From positions 3,058,415 to 3,122,414 of the forward strand of contig NZ_WHOY01000031.1 in NCBI RefSeq assembly GCF_009765445.1: a DNA stretch of 64,000 bases, in the 5' to 3' direction. Below are positions 1-9,951 of this stretch, in pieces (the first letter of the stretch is position 1; each line of letters begins with the position of its first letter). The translations under genes and the position numbers were made by a program. The DNA comes from Pantoea sp. BAV 3049. Lineage in GTDB: Bacteria; Pseudomonadota; Gammaproteobacteria; Enterobacterales; Enterobacteriaceae. The notes under the pieces are model-generated. The model saw only the letters and a list, made by a program, of their open reading frames with translations. It did not search any database and had not been told where the DNA came from.

Positions 1-1
1 C

Positions 2-256
2 GCAATGTATATCGTGACGGTCATGGCGACCTGGTTTTTCCTCCGAAAGGCCAGTAAAACCCGTAACATGATGATTATCTATTATTTTTCAGGTCTGATT
101 TTATCTCTCATTTTAACTGTCGTCCCAATTGTACTGTACAAGGTTACTCTTCAAAATCATGACGTTGGGATTCTGACCGGTTCCATTATCGGGACAGTTA
201 TTTGGGTACCTTATTTTATTCTTTCCAAAAGAGTCAGAGAAGTATTCGTTCGCTGA
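2..256 (+). CDS. DUF2569 family membrane protein, C-terminal part
   Basis: The reading frame is open to the left edge, so the gene very likely begins before the window and only its C-terminal ~84 residues are seen. Two hydrophobic segments are visible, followed by the ending IWVPYFILSKRVREVFVR, which matches the conserved end of DUF2569 (YdgK-type) inner-membrane proteins, where a final helix is followed by a basic 'SKRV' motif. The function of the family is unknown. The internal ATG at position 5 is probably not the true start. Confidence 0.6.
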   Translation, partial: AMYIVTVMATWFFLRKASKTRNMMIIYYFSGLILSLILTVVPIVLYKVTLQNHDVGILTGSIIGTVIWVPYFILSKRVREVFVR

Positions 257-600
257 AGGAAGTGAACTTTATCAACACAGCTTTGATCAATAAATTTCAG
301 GCAGCGATCTGATTAATTCCGGTCACTGCCTGGAATCTTTACGTTCCTGAAACAGAGTCCCTGCAAAGGAAACATAATTTCCTTTCATCAACAGAAAAAA
401 AATGCTCTGGGGAAATGATTACGGATTTCATTAACGGTATCCATTACTCTTTAAAAAAAATCCAATTATCTGATCTTCAATGCATTTTTATCAGGTTCTC
501 ATACGTTTTAATCAAACTTTAAATCGTTAATTTTCGCCCTGCACGTCTTTTCCGGCAGCTTATATCGCCCTGTTGTTGCAAAAAAACTATTTTTCATTTC
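257..600. other. AT-rich intergenic region
   Basis: This 344-bp stretch between the DUF2569 gene and the Ail-like gene has no coding frame with a plausible ribosome binding site. It is AT-rich and presumably holds the promoter of the downstream porin-like gene, but no clear -35/-10 pair stands out. Confidence 0.4.
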
Positions 601-634
601 TATGGTATACATTTACTTCATTAAGGATGATGTA

Positions 635-1039
635 ATGAATAAATTATCAATTATCGCCATTTCACTTTCCTCCGTTGCCTTTTCCCCTTTTTCCACGGCT
701 GAAAATCAGACAGTGACGACAGGTTACGCTCAAAGCAAGTTCCAGGACTTTGGTGATATTAAAGGGGGCAACCTGAAATATCGCTATGAGTGGGATTCAC
801 CGTTCAGCATTATCGGCTCTTTCACCTATATGAGTAGTAAATTTGATCAGTCTTACTCTGAGGCTAAAGACAAGATAGAGCATCATGTTAAACTGACCTA
901 TTACTCGCTGTCAGCAGGCCCGGCATATCGTTTCAATGATTATATCAGCCTTTATGGACTGATAGCAGGATTAACCGGCTACAGGAATTATCAGTCAGAA
1001 ATCAGAGATACGCTGATATCGCCTGAACAACCGAATTGA
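635..1039 (+). pseudogene. Truncated Ail/Lom/OmpX-family outer-membrane protein
   Basis: The start at 635 (MNKLSIIAIS...) is chosen because AAGGAT lies 7-12 bases upstream and a signal peptide ending near STAEN follows. The mature part has the Ail/OmpX hallmarks: VTTGYAQS at the N-terminus, NLKYRYEWDSPFSIIGSFTY, and LSAGPAYRFNDYISLYGLIAG. These proteins form eight-stranded outer-membrane barrels involved in adhesion and serum resistance. Here the frame stops at 134 residues, against about 170-185 for the family, and the last residues (IRDTLISPEQPN) no longer resemble it. The closing strands, including the 'GVGYRF' C-terminal signal needed for barrel assembly, are absent, so a functional porin is unlikely. 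Confidence 0.75.
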
Positions 1040-1040
1040 T

Positions 1041-1070
1041 AAAAAAGGGCCGGAGATTTCTCCGGCCCTT
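1041..1070 (-). terminator. Intrinsic terminator after proY
   Basis: A GC-rich stem (GGGCCGGAGA pairing with TCTCCGGCCC) is followed on the minus strand by a run of six T. It lies 40 bases past the proY stop and also closes the convergent Ail-like gene. Confidence 0.85.
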
Positions 1071-1110
1071 CTGAAAGGATGGCGTGACCACACTGAAAAA
1101 AACTGCAGAA

Positions 1111-2466
1111 TTACTGAACCACTCTCTTACGCACAAACATCCAGCTTACGAGCAGCAGCAGTAACCAGCCAATACCGACATACAGCGAAATTCGCGTGTC
1201 GGGGAAGTGGCCAATCAGCCCGATAATAAAGAACAGGAACACGATACCCAACATGGCAGTGTACTTGCCGCCTGGCATGGCAAACTTCAGCTCTTTAGCC
1301 TGCTCTTTGGTCAGGCTGCGGCGGAAACCAATCTGAGCAAACAGGATCATAATCCACACCCAGACGGTGGCAAAGGTTGCCAGTGAGGCGATCACCAGGA
1401 ACACTTTTTCTGGTATCAGGTAGTTCAGATACACAGCGATCAGCATCGCCGCCATCATCACTACTGTGGTTACCCACGGCACGCCACGACGAGAGACGGC
1501 AGAGAATACTTTAGGCGCATGCCCCTGCTCCGCCATCCCGTGCATCATACGCCCCACGCCAAACACATCGCTGTTAATCGCTGACAGTGAAGCCGTGATC
1601 ACCACAAAATTCAGGATGGCCGCTGCCGCTGCAATACCCAAATGCTGGAAAGTCAGCACGAACGGGCTGCCGTCAACACCGACCTGGTTCCATGGGTAGA
1701 TGGACATAATGACGAACAGCGTCCCTACATAGAACACCAGGATTCGCAGTGGAACGGTGTTGATCGCTTTCGGAATAGATGTCTCAGGGTTTTTCGCTTC
1801 ACCCGCTGTGATACCGATAATCTCAATGCCACCGTAGGCGAACATCACAATCTGCAGCGACAGCACCATGCCAATCACCCCGTGGGCGAAGAAGCCGCCG
1901 TGGGTCCACAAATTACTGATGCCCGTTGCCTGCCCGCCGTTGCCAATGCCCCAGAAGATGATGCCGATACCGGCGACAATCATGATGATAATGGTGGCCA
2001 CTTTGACCAGTGACAGCCAGAACTCGACCTCACCGAACACCTTAACCGTGGCCATATTGATGGCACCAATGATCAACACCACGCTCAGCACCCAAATCCA
2101 GTGCGGCACGTCCGGGAACCAGACACCCATATAGATGCCAAAGGCGGTAACGTCAGCAATAGCGACAATCAGGATTTCGAAGCAGTAGGTCCAGCCGGTG
2201 ATGTATCCGGCAAGCCCGCCAAGATAATCCTGAGCATAGCGCGAGAACGAACTGGCCTGCGGGTTGTTCACCGACATTTCGCCCAGTGCGCGCATAATGA
2301 TGTAGGCGATTGCGCCGCCGATGATATAAGCGAGGATCACGCTCGGTCCGGCCATTTTTATTGCACTGCCCGAACCATAGAACAACCCGGTGCCAATAGC
2401 CGACCCCAGCGCCATAAAACGAATATGGCGGGTACTCAGTCCCTTTTTGAGCGTATTTTTAGTCAT
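1111..2466 (-). CDS. proY: Proline-specific permease ProY
   Basis: A 451-residue amino acid-polyamine-organocation (APC) permease with about 12 membrane helices. The N-terminus ([27 protein letters not shown]) carries the substrate-binding helix-1 motif GSAIGTGLF of the AroP/ProY/GabP group, and helix 3 has [12 protein letters not shown]. Sequence and the brnQ neighbourhood match E. coli ProY, a cryptic inner-membrane proline transporter. It lies 63 bp downstream of brnQ on the same strand, so the two are probably co-transcribed, and it ends at the terminator near 1050. The substrate is inferred from family and synteny; another neutral amino acid is possible. Confidence 0.9.
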   Translation of the reverse strand: MTKNTLKKGLSTRHIRFMALGSAIGTGLFYGSGSAIKMAGPSVILAYIIGGAIAYIIMRALGEMSVNNPQASSFSRYAQDYLGGLAGYITGWTYCFEILIVAIADVTAFGIYMGVWFPDVPHWIWVLSVVLIIGAINMATVKVFGEVEFWLSLVKVATIIIMIVAGIGIIFWGIGNGGQATGISNLWTHGGFFAHGVIGMVLSLQIVMFAYGGIEIIGITAGEAKNPETSIPKAINTVPLRILVFYVGTLFVIMSIYPWNQVGVDGSPFVLTFQHLGIAAAAAILNFVVITASLSAINSDVFGVGRMMHGMAEQGHAPKVFSAVSRRGVPWVTTVVMMAAMLIAVYLNYLIPEKVFLVIASLATFATVWVWIMILFAQIGFRRSLTKEQAKELKFAMPGGKYTAMLGIVFLFFIIGLIGHFPDTRISLYVGIGWLLLLLVSWMFVRKRVVQ

Positions 2467-2529
2467 CTTTGTATCTTCACAATCTTTGCTTCTCCTGCCG
2501 GAAGCGGTCAGGAGAAGGTATCACATTTA

Positions 2530-3852
2530 TTATTGCTGATGCGCGCTAACCTGCTGACGCCCCATAGCCCGATCATAAATGGCGACCAGCACCAGCATCA
2601 CCAGTGACGGCGGCAGCCAGGCCAGACCCTGATCGGCCAGCGGCAGATGAGTGGCGAAGCCAGGCAGCAGATTGGCAAACTGGGTGGTTTTGATTGCATC
2701 AACGATACCAAACAGCAGGCTGACCAGCATAGTTGGCGCGATGATACGGCTGCTTTTCTTCCACCAGCTCAGAGTGAAGCTCAGCAGCACCAGCACAATG
2801 CACGGAGGATAAATCGCAGTCAGTACCGGAATGGAGAACTGGATCAGGTGGCTCAGCCCCAGGTTAGAAACCAGCATTGAGAACAGGCCGAGGATAAACA
2901 CCAGCTGGCGATAGGTCAGCGGCAGATACTGCTCAAAGAACTCCGCACAAGCGCAGGTCAGGCCCACGGCTGTGACCATACAGGCCACAAAGATCAGCGC
3001 GGCCAGGAAGAAGCTGCCCATGCCACCAAAAGTCTGCTGAACATAGGCATGCAGGATCGCGGCACCATTAGCATTCTGGTCAACAAGCGATGCGCTGTCA
3101 GAACCCAGTTTGAACAGGGTCAGATAGACCAGCGTCAGACCAATACCTGCAATCAGACCAGCAATGATGGTGTAACGGGTCAGCAGGGAAGACTCGCTGA
3201 CGCCACGTGAACGGGCGGTATTAACGATAACGATACCGAACACCAGCGCGCCCAGCGTATCCATAGTCAGGTAGCCATTGACAAAACCACTGGAGAAAGC
3301 GGCATGCTGATAGGCTTCTGTTGCCGGAGCAATGCCACCGGCTGGCCATAACAGCGCAGCGACGCCCAGTACAGTCAGCGCCACAATTTTCAGCGGAGCC
3401 AGGATATGCCCGACGGTATCCAGCAGCTTGCCCGGATACAGTGAAATACCAATCACCAGCGCGAAGTAGACCAGGCTGTAGATAAACAGCGGCATCGCGC
3501 CGTCACCGGTCAGCGGGGCAATCCCCACTTCGAAGGAGACGGTGGCGGTACGCGGGGTGGCGAAAAGCGGGCCAACGGCCAGATAGCAAACGGTGGCCAG
3601 CACAATCCCGGCCGCTTTACCAATCGGTGAGCTGAGGGCGTCAATACCGCCGCCAACACGCGCCAACGCGATAACGGTAATGACCGGCAGGCCAACGGCG
3701 GTGATCAGGAAGCCAAGTGCGGCGATCCAGACGTGTTCACCGGACTGAATGCCCACCATCGGCGGGAAAATAATGTTACCGGCACCCACGAACAGGGCAA
3801 ATGTCATAAAGCCCAGTGCGAGAATGTCTTTGGAAGTTAAACGGTTAGTCAT
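2530..3852 (-). CDS. brnQ: Branched-chain amino acid transport system II carrier protein
   Basis: A 440-residue member of the LIVCS family, essentially the length of E. coli BrnQ (439), with about 12 membrane helices. It begins [26 protein letters not shown] and contains the conserved IIFPPMVG segment of sodium- or proton-coupled leucine/isoleucine/valine uptake carriers. It precedes proY on the same strand, and the brnQ-proY order is that of E. coli. The upstream leader (3853-4140) contains a possible small frame and a hairpin with a short T-run, described separately. Confidence 0.93.
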   Translation of the reverse strand: MTNRLTSKDILALGFMTFALFVGAGNIIFPPMVGIQSGEHVWIAALGFLITAVGLPVITVIALARVGGGIDALSSPIGKAAGIVLATVCYLAVGPLFATPRTATVSFEVGIAPLTGDGAMPLFIYSLVYFALVIGISLYPGKLLDTVGHILAPLKIVALTVLGVAALLWPAGGIAPATEAYQHAAFSSGFVNGYLTMDTLGALVFGIVIVNTARSRGVSESSLLTRYTIIAGLIAGIGLTLVYLTLFKLGSDSASLVDQNANGAAILHAYVQQTFGGMGSFFLAALIFVACMVTAVGLTCACAEFFEQYLPLTYRQLVFILGLFSMLVSNLGLSHLIQFSIPVLTAIYPPCIVLVLLSFTLSWWKKSSRIIAPTMLVSLLFGIVDAIKTTQFANLLPGFATHLPLADQGLAWLPPSLVMLVLVAIYDRAMGRQQVSAHQQ

Positions 3853-4213
3853 AAGCAGAGGATTAGCCTGTTACTGGTGTGATTGAAATCGTGATGTCAG
3901 CTTTATCGCCCTGCCTGCCCTAAAAACACCAGATTTTCAAACCGGTACAGGGAAATCTCCTGGTCCGGTGTCGCTTCGTGGCGGAATTGCGCGGATTATG
4001 ATCTTTTTACAGGGGGATAACGTTAAAACGGCGGTAAGTAAACCGTTTATAGCGGAGAAAGGCAATACGGGATTGAGAAAGCAGAGTGATATAGCGCAAA
4101 AATCCTCTTAGCCAGTTCATCACTTCAGTTTATTGCCGGGAAGCATTACATGATTTGTATTTTTTTTGTTCGCTGCGGGGTTATTTTCTGCAGAAATTTG
4201 CCGCAAGATGCAC
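3853..4213 (-). promoter_or_regulatory. Upstream/leader region of brnQ
   Basis: Reading the minus strand, a 37-codon frame runs from 4120 to 4007. Closer to brnQ, an ACACCGG...CTGGTGT inverted repeat (about 3923-3973) encloses CAGGAGATTTCCCTG and ends in TTTTT, like a weak terminator. This resembles an attenuator layout, but the small frame has a poor ribosome site and is not strikingly rich in Leu/Ile/Val codons. Function is unproven. Confidence 0.3.
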
Positions 4214-4237
4214 AAAAGGCGCGGATTCCCGCGCCAT
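4214..4237 (-). terminator. Intrinsic terminator after the MetE-like gene
   Basis: On the minus strand GGCGCGG, a four-base loop and CCGCGCC are followed by TTTT, about 20 bases past the stop of the MetE-like gene. Confidence 0.8.
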
Positions 4238-4257
4238 TTACACAATCTGACGCGGCG

Positions 4258-5361
4258 TTACCAGACGTCGTTAGCGATATCGACCACCAGACGCAGCTTC
4301 GCCCACTGCTGCTCTTCGGTCAGGCTGTTGCCCTCTTCCGTTGAGGCAAAGCCACACTGCGGGCTCAGGCAGATCTGATCCAGGCTGACATACTGCGCCG
4401 CTTCCGCGATGCGCTTTTTCACGGTTTCCGGGTTTTCCAGCTCGCCATTTTTGGTGGTGATCAGACCCAGCACCACCTGCTGCTTGCCTGGCTTAACAAA
4501 GCGCAGAGGCTCAAAGCCGCCTGAACGTTCGTTATCGTATTCCAGGAAGAAAACATCAATGTTCACCGTGCCAAACAGAATTTCGGCCACCGGCTCGTAG
4601 CCGCCTTCTGAGATCCAGGTGGAACGGAAGTTACCCCGGCAGACATGCAAACCAATAGTCAGGTCGTCCGGCTTGCCTTCGATAGCCTTGTTCAGCACCT
4701 GCGCATAGATGTGGGCCAGCTCTTCCGGATCGTCACCACGCTCGCGGATCTGACTTTTCTGATCTTCTGAGCACAGGTAGGCCCAGACGGTATCGTCCAG
4801 CTGCAGGTAGCGACAGCCCGCATCGTAGAAAGCTTTGATCGCCTCACGGTAAGTCAGCGCCAGGTCGTCGAAGTAGGCATTCATATCCGGATAGACGCTG
4901 GCATCAATGGCTTTACGACCGCCACGGAAGTGCAGCACGCTTGGGCTTGGGATGGTCATTTTGGCAACCGCATCGCCGCTGATGCTTTGCAGATAGCGGA
5001 AGTCTTCGAGCATGGGGTGGTTACCGAAGCCGAGCTTGCCGATAACGCGGATACCGTGCGCTTTGGTCTGTACACCATTGAACTGAATGCCCTGTTCGGA
5101 TTCGTAACGCTCAACGCCTTCCAGACCGTCAAAGAAGTCGAAGTGCCACCAGGCGCGGCGGAACTCACCGTCGGTGACCACTTTCAGGCCGCAGGCGCGT
5201 TGATGGGTGACTACATCGCGGATCGCTTCATCTTCAATACGGCGCAGGGCTGGTGCATCAATTTCTCCGGTCTGGAACTGTTCACGGGCCTTTTTAATGG
5301 CTGCCGGACGAAGGAAACTGCCGACCACTTCGGCACGGTACTGAGCGGAATCTCTTTGCAT
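4258..5361 (-). CDS. Cobalamin-independent methionine synthase family protein (YxjG/YxjH type)
   Basis: A 367-residue protein corresponding to the catalytic C-terminal half of MetE, without the N-terminal barrel. The expected zinc ligands are present: His239 and Cys241 in GLHVCRGN, Glu274 in FFLEYDNE and Cys336 in SPQCGFAST; QLDD at 187-190 is the substrate acid motif. Family members move a methyl group from a folate or other donor to homocysteine; the donor of the short forms is uncertain. The start is set by AGGAG eight bases upstream. Tandem MetJ boxes lie 71-94 bases upstream, supporting a role in methionine supply. It appears monocistronic, with its own terminator at 4214. Confidence 0.85.
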   Translation of the reverse strand: MQRDSAQYRAEVVGSFLRPAAIKKAREQFQTGEIDAPALRRIEDEAIRDVVTHQRACGLKVVTDGEFRRAWWHFDFFDGLEGVERYESEQGIQFNGVQTKAHGIRVIGKLGFGNHPMLEDFRYLQSISGDAVAKMTIPSPSVLHFRGGRKAIDASVYPDMNAYFDDLALTYREAIKAFYDAGCRYLQLDDTVWAYLCSEDQKSQIRERGDDPEELAHIYAQVLNKAIEGKPDDLTIGLHVCRGNFRSTWISEGGYEPVAEILFGTVNIDVFFLEYDNERSGGFEPLRFVKPGKQQVVLGLITTKNGELENPETVKKRIAEAAQYVSLDQICLSPQCGFASTEEGNSLTEEQQWAKLRLVVDIANDVW

Positions 5362-5431
5362 ATCTGGTCACTCCTGGCCTGCGCATGCGGCGCATAATTT
5401 ATGTTCGAAATAGTTTCGCCTGGTTATTTTT

Positions 5432-5455
5432 AGACTTCTGGATGTCTATATGGCT
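5432..5455 (-). promoter_or_regulatory. MetJ operator (tandem met boxes)
   Basis: Three contiguous 8-mers, AGACTTCT, GGATGTCT and ATATGGCT, match the MetJ consensus AGACGTCT at 7, 6 and 5 of 8 positions. MetJ binds tandem 8-bp boxes with S-adenosylmethionine. The position upstream of the MetE-like gene predicts repression when methionine is plentiful. Confidence 0.8.
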
Positions 5456-5557
5456 GACAGGAAGAATGTCACGAGAAACTTTCAGCGGCAACCGAGGAAA
5501 TTTCATTATGCATGAAGAAAATTCATGTTAAGCGTGGAAAGAAGCCGTAAAGCCAGC

Positions 5558-6481
5558 CTACCCGCCGATCATTTTCCGGGCCTGAGCAATCTGCTCGTCG
5601 GAAAGCGGCAGATAGCCCGCCTGATTCACCAGCCCCTGTCCGCGCACAGAGAGCGCATGCTGCAGGAAGGCTCTGGTCAGCGGCTCCAGCGGCTTGCCGG
5701 GCGCTTTGTTGACGTAGATATAGAGAGGACGGGCGTATGGATAGAGGCCGCTGCGGATATTCTCCGCGGTGGGAGCAATCCAGTTATTGCCCTCGCGGGA
5801 AACCGGCAGCGTCTTCACCCCGCTCAGGTGAATCCCCATGCTGGCGTAACCAATGCCGTTCAGGGTTCCCGCCACCGCCTGCACCACGGCAGCCGAGCCA
5901 GGATATTCCCCCACATCATTACGGAAATCCCCGTTGCACAGCGCCTGCTGTTTGAAGAAGCCCCAGGTGCCGGAAGCAGAGTTGCGGCCGAACCGTTGAA
6001 GAGGACGCTTCGCCCAGCCGGGCTGACCCAGTTGCAGATCTCCCCAACGATTAACCGAAAAAGTCCCGCCACATCGACGGGTGACAGAAAACACCGAGTC
6101 GAGCTGCTGCGCATTCATCCCCTGCAGAGGGTTGTCCTGATTGACTACCACCACCAGCGCATCCATGGCAACCGGAACCGCCAGCGGCGGATAGCCATAG
6201 CTGTTTTCAAACAGCTGCCGCTCAACGGCCTGCATAGGGCGGCTCATCGCACCAAGCTGTGCCGCCCCGGCGGCCAGTGCCGTCGGCGCAGTAGACGAAC
6301 CGGCTGCCTGGATCTGCACGTTCACGCCAGGATACTGCCGGTTAAAGCTCTCTCCCCACAGGGTCATAAGATTGCCCAGCGTATCCGACCCGACGCTGGT
6401 CAGGTTCCCCGCCAGCATGCCCTCTTGTGCCTGGGCCACCGTGCTGAGCATCAACAATAGCGCGAGAAACAGCTTTTTCAT
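5558..6481 (-). CDS. Solo PstS-family phosphate-binding periplasmic protein
   Basis: A 307-residue secreted protein with signal peptide MKKLFLALLLMLSTVAQA. PstS-type phosphate-binding loops are visible: VGSDTLGNLM near the mature N-terminus, QAAGSSTAPTAL, SRPM and RFGRNSASGTWGFF. The family delivers phosphate to PstCAB. Here it stands alone 18 bp downstream of phoR, in the phoB-phoR reading direction, so it is probably PhoB-induced. It differs from the pst-operon PstS of E. coli and could be a scavenger or a ligand sensor coupled to PhoR; no pstCAB gene is in the window. A GGAAG ribosome site supports the start. Confidence 0.85.
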   Translation of the reverse strand: MKKLFLALLLMLSTVAQAQEGMLAGNLTSVGSDTLGNLMTLWGESFNRQYPGVNVQIQAAGSSTAPTALAAGAAQLGAMSRPMQAVERQLFENSYGYPPLAVPVAMDALVVVVNQDNPLQGMNAQQLDSVFSVTRRCGGTFSVNRWGDLQLGQPGWAKRPLQRFGRNSASGTWGFFKQQALCNGDFRNDVGEYPGSAAVVQAVAGTLNGIGYASMGIHLSGVKTLPVSREGNNWIAPTAENIRSGLYPYARPLYIYVNKAPGKPLEPLTRAFLQHALSVRGQGLVNQAGYLPLSDEQIAQARKMIGG

Positions 6482-6499
6482 CCTGAACTTCCGATTCGG

Positions 6500-7813
6500 T
6501 CAACGAACCGCATTCTGGGACAATTCGTTGCTGACAATCAACCTCGGCGGCAGTGAAAAGTTGAAACAGGTCTCTTTGCCCGGCAGGCTGGTGATATCCA
6601 GCCGCGTGTTGTGATGGCTGAGCGCATGCTTCACGATTGCCAGCCCCAACCCGCTGCCGCCGGTCTGCCGTGAGCGGGCTTTATCCACCCGGTAGAAACG
6701 CTCCGTCAGGCGGGGAATATGCTCTGCCGCAATGCCGGGACCGTTATCCGTCACCTTAAACTGCGCTCCCTGCGGCGTCTTCAGCCAGCTGATATCAATA
6801 CGTGTGCCTTCTGGCGTATGATTTACCGAGTTATACACCAGGTTTGAAATCGCACTGCGCAACTGCTCATCATTGCCGAATACCCGCAGATTCGGATCGG
6901 TATTGAAATGAATTTCATGCCGTCCCTGACTGAGCGTCTCCGCCTCACGCTGCAGCAGCCGCAACATCATCGGCACGTCGACTTTTTCCTGCAGATCCAG
7001 CGCCGGTGCCGCTTCAATGCGGGACAATGTCAGCAGTTGTTTCACCAACCCGTCCATCCTGCGGGTCTGCTCCTGCATGGTGTGCAGCGCCTTATCGCGA
7101 AGCGCGCCCTTCATATCCGACTCTTCCATCATCTCCAGATAGCCCTGTAGCACCGTTAACGGCGTGCGCAGCTCGTGGCTGACGTTGGCAAAGAAATTGC
7201 GGCGCGCCCCTTCCAACTGATGCATCTGCGTCACATCGCGCGCCACCAGCAGCCACTGACCTTCGCTGTACGGCATCACGCGGAATTCCAGATGGCGATG
7301 GCTGTTCAGCACCAGGGTCAGCGGGCGGGAGAAATCACGCTGGCGAAGATAGCGGGTGAACTCCGGATAACGCAGCAGGTTGAGGATGTTCTGGCCGTTA
7401 TCCTCCGGCCAGCGCAATCCCAGCATCTGCTGTGCCAGGCCGTTACACCAGAAAATCGTCCCCTCTTCCGTGGTCAGCACCACCGCGTCGGGTAACGACT
7501 CCGCCCCGCTGCGGAAGCGCTTGATCAGGCTGCCCAGCTCGCGGCGACGCCGACGATTTCGCGCCTGCATCTGATAAAGGCCATAGAAGAGAGGTTCCCA
7601 GCTGCCGCGTCCGGCAGGAGGGGTCATGCTGCGGTCAACCCACAGCCAGTGAGATAAACGAAGTAAATTCGCGAAGTGCCAGCCTAATACGGCCAGCACG
7701 GAAATCAACAGCAGCCAAGGCAGGTAGCCAACCAGCAGCCCCAGCACCAGGGCGGGCATGCAGGCAAGCACCAGCTCAAACAGCAATCTCTTCCAGGAGA
7801 GGCGTTCCAACAC
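6500..7813 (-). CDS. phoR: Phosphate regulon sensor histidine kinase PhoR
   Basis: A 437-residue sensor kinase very similar to E. coli PhoR. It begins at GTG ([10 protein letters not shown]), has two N-terminal membrane helices (about 11-50), a basic linker, a PAS domain (about 95-195), a dimerisation/phosphoacceptor domain with His213 in [11 protein letters not shown], and a HATPase domain with [16 protein letters not shown] and [14 protein letters not shown]. PhoR autophosphorylates and controls PhoB according to Pst-PhoU status. It lies 23 bp after phoB and is co-transcribed with it from the Pho-box promoter. Confidence 0.97.
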   Translation of the reverse strand: MLERLSWKRLLFELVLACMPALVLGLLVGYLPWLLLISVLAVLGWHFANLLRLSHWLWVDRSMTPPAGRGSWEPLFYGLYQMQARNRRRRRELGSLIKRFRSGAESLPDAVVLTTEEGTIFWCNGLAQQMLGLRWPEDNGQNILNLLRYPEFTRYLRQRDFSRPLTLVLNSHRHLEFRVMPYSEGQWLLVARDVTQMHQLEGARRNFFANVSHELRTPLTVLQGYLEMMEESDMKGALRDKALHTMQEQTRRMDGLVKQLLTLSRIEAAPALDLQEKVDVPMMLRLLQREAETLSQGRHEIHFNTDPNLRVFGNDEQLRSAISNLVYNSVNHTPEGTRIDISWLKTPQGAQFKVTDNGPGIAAEHIPRLTERFYRVDKARSRQTGGSGLGLAIVKHALSHHNTRLDITSLPGKETCFNFSLPPRLIVSNELSQNAVR

Positions 7814-7836
7814 GGTTAAGACTCCAGTGCGAACGA

Positions 7837-8526
7837 TCAGTAGCGTGCAGAGAAACGATAACCTGTTCCGCGAACCGTCTGCACCATACGATCGTGCCCG
7901 GTGACTTCCAGCGCTTTACGCAAGCGGCGAATATGCACGTCAACGGTACGATCTTCGACGTACACGTTAGTTCCCCATACGTGATTAAGCAACTGTTCGC
8001 GGCTGTATACACGTTCCGGATGAGTCATAAAGAAGTGCAGCAGTTTGTATTCCGTCGGGCCCATTTCCAGCGGCTGAGTCTCGGACATCACGCGATGCGA
8101 AGACGGGTCCAGGCTCAGTCCCTGCATCTCAATCACATCTTCCACCGCCATTGGCGAGATACGGCGCATCACCGCTTTAATTCGGGCCACCAGCTCTTTT
8201 GGCGAGAACGGTTTGGTAATGTAATCGTCTGCGCCCACTTCCAGACCACGCACGCGGTCTTCTTCTTCACCACGCGCGGTTAACATCATCACCGGGATAT
8301 CGCGGGTCATCGCTTCGCGCTTGAGATGTTTAATAAACTGAATGCCTGAGCCACCCGGCAGCATCCAGTCCAGCAGAATCAAATCAGGCCAGGGTTCGAT
8401 CAGCAGATTGATGGCACTGTCGTAATCTTCAGCTTCAATAGGTTGATAGTCATTTTGCTCCAGAACGAAACACAACATCTCACGGATTGGGGCTTCATCT
8501 TCGACCACCAGAATGCGCTTAGCCAT
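7837..8526 (-). CDS. phoB: Phosphate regulon response regulator PhoB
   Basis: A 229-residue OmpR-class regulator. The receiver domain has acidic pocket ED at 10-11, phosphoacceptor Asp53 in [10 protein letters not shown] and the Lys of TKPFSPKEL. The C-terminal winged helix contains [14 protein letters not shown] and ends [12 protein letters not shown]. Phosphorylated PhoB binds Pho boxes to activate phosphate-starvation genes. First gene of phoBR, with an autoregulatory Pho box upstream. Confidence 0.98.
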   Translation of the reverse strand: MAKRILVVEDEAPIREMLCFVLEQNDYQPIEAEDYDSAINLLIEPWPDLILLDWMLPGGSGIQFIKHLKREAMTRDIPVMMLTARGEEEDRVRGLEVGADDYITKPFSPKELVARIKAVMRRISPMAVEDVIEMQGLSLDPSSHRVMSETQPLEMGPTEYKLLHFFMTHPERVYSREQLLNHVWGTNVYVEDRTVDVHIRRLRKALEVTGHDRMVQTVRGTGYRFSARY

Positions 8527-8570
8527 TATTGCTCCTGCTACTGTGACGGAATGTCACTGGATTTGCGGCG

Positions 8571-8606
8571 TCATTATGCGTCAGTTTTATGACAGTTTTA
8601 TGAAAA
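8571..8606 (-). promoter_or_regulatory. Pho box and -10 element of phoB
   Basis: On the minus strand CTGTCATAAAACTGACGC forms the core of a Pho box and is preceded by a further TTTCATAAAA half-site; CATAAT follows as a -10 element at the expected spacing. The arrangement is almost the same as the E. coli phoB promoter, so PhoB autoregulation is expected. Confidence 0.88.
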
Positions 8607-8727
8607 AAGCACCGGTAAGAACACCGTTTTATAACACTTTTTTGAAGGCGCAAACGCCTTTCGCGCTGGGGTTTTTGCCGGGGCTGTTTATAATCGTCGG
8701 ATCAGCTTTCCGCACCGAAGGGATCCC

Positions 8728-9951
8728 ATGCGAGTGATTCATACCGCTGACTGGCATCTGGGCCAGTTTTTCTACACCAAGAGCCGGGCCGCAGAGCACC
8801 AGGCCTTTCTGGACTGGCTGCTGGCGCAGGCGGAAACCCATCAGGTGGATGCCATTATTGTGGCAGGCGATATTTTCGATACCGGCTCGCCGCCCAGCTA
8901 CGCCCGCGAGCTGTACAACCGCTTTGTGGTCAGGCTGCAGCAGACCCAATGCCAGCTGGTGATCCTCGGCGGCAACCATGATTCAGTCGCCACGCTGAAC
9001 GAATCCCGCGAACTGCTGGCCTGCCTGAATACGCGGGTGATTGCCGCAGCCAGCGATGACCCGCGTGAACAGGTTTTGCTGCTCAATACCCGCGACGGCC
9101 AGCCTGGTGCCCTGCTCTGTGCTATTCCCTATCTGCGCCCGCGTGATATCACCACCAGTCAGGCGGGTCAGTCAGGCCATGAAAAACAGCAAACCCTGCT
9201 GGAAGCGATCACCATCCATTACCAGCAGTGCTGGCAGGAAGCGCTGGCTCAGCGGAAGGCGATGGACCTGCCGCTGCCGATCATTGCCACCGGGCATCTG
9301 ACCACGATGGGCGTGACCAAAAGTGACGCGGTGCGCGATATCTATATCGGCACGCTGGATGCTTTTCCCGCGCAGGCCTTCCCACCAGCAGATTACATCG
9401 CGCTGGGACATATTCACCGTGCACAACGCATCGCCAACACTGAACATATCCGCTACAGCGGTTCGCCGATCCCACTCAGCTTTGACGAGCTGGGTAAGGA
9501 GAAAAGCGTCTTTCTGGTCGGGTTTACTGACGGCAAGCTGAGTAGCGTGCAACCGCTGAATATCCCTTTATTCCAGCCAATGCAGATGATTAAAGGCTCG
9601 CTGGAGGCGATCGAAAACCAGCTGGCGGAGATCCAACCGCGCGAAGATGGCAAAACGGTGTGGCTGGATATAGAAATTGTCACCGGCGCATGGCTGAACG
9701 ATCTGCAACGTCGTATTCAGGAGATGACGCTGGAACTGCCTGTGGAAGTTGTGCTGTTGCGCCGCAGCCGTGAACAGCGCGAGCTGGCCATTGACCGTCA
9801 TAATAATGAAACGCTGAGTGAGCTGAGCGTGGAGGAAGTCTTCACCCGTCGTCTGGCGATGGAAACCGATGAAGAGCCGGAGCGGCTGGCCCGCGCCACC
9901 CTGCTGTTCAACCAGACGCTGGCCGAAATTGATAACGAGGGACAGCTGTGA
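8728..9951 (+). CDS. sbcD: Exonuclease subunit SbcD
   Basis: A 407-residue Mre11-type nuclease (E. coli SbcD 400). The calcineurin-like metal motifs are complete: DWHLG at the N-terminus, GDIFDTG, GGNHD, GHLTTMG and GHIHRAQ. With SbcC it forms an ATP-dependent nuclease that cleaves DNA hairpins and protein-blocked ends. The stop codon overlaps the GTG start of sbcC, so the subunits are translationally coupled. It is transcribed divergently from phoB. Confidence 0.97.
   Translation: MRVIHTADWHLGQFFYTKSRAAEHQAFLDWLLAQAETHQVDAIIVAGDIFDTGSPPSYARELYNRFVVRLQQTQCQLVILGGNHDSVATLNESRELLACLNTRVIAAASDDPREQVLLLNTRDGQPGALLCAIPYLRPRDITTSQAGQSGHEKQQTLLEAITIHYQQCWQEALAQRKAMDLPLPIIATGHLTTMGVTKSDAVRDIYIGTLDAFPAQAFPPADYIALGHIHRAQRIANTEHIRYSGSPIPLSFDELGKEKSVFLVGFTDGKLSSVQPLNIPLFQPMQMIKGSLEAIENQLAEIQPREDGKTVWLDIEIVTGAWLNDLQRRIQEMTLELPVEVVLLRRSREQRELAIDRHNNETLSELSVEEVFTRRLAMETDEEPERLARATLLFNQTLAEIDNEGQL

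Noticed and set aside
5525-6460. A 311-codon plus-strand frame opposite the PstS-like gene
   Set aside because: It is Arg/His-rich shadow coding; the minus strand has a signal peptide and PstS motifs.
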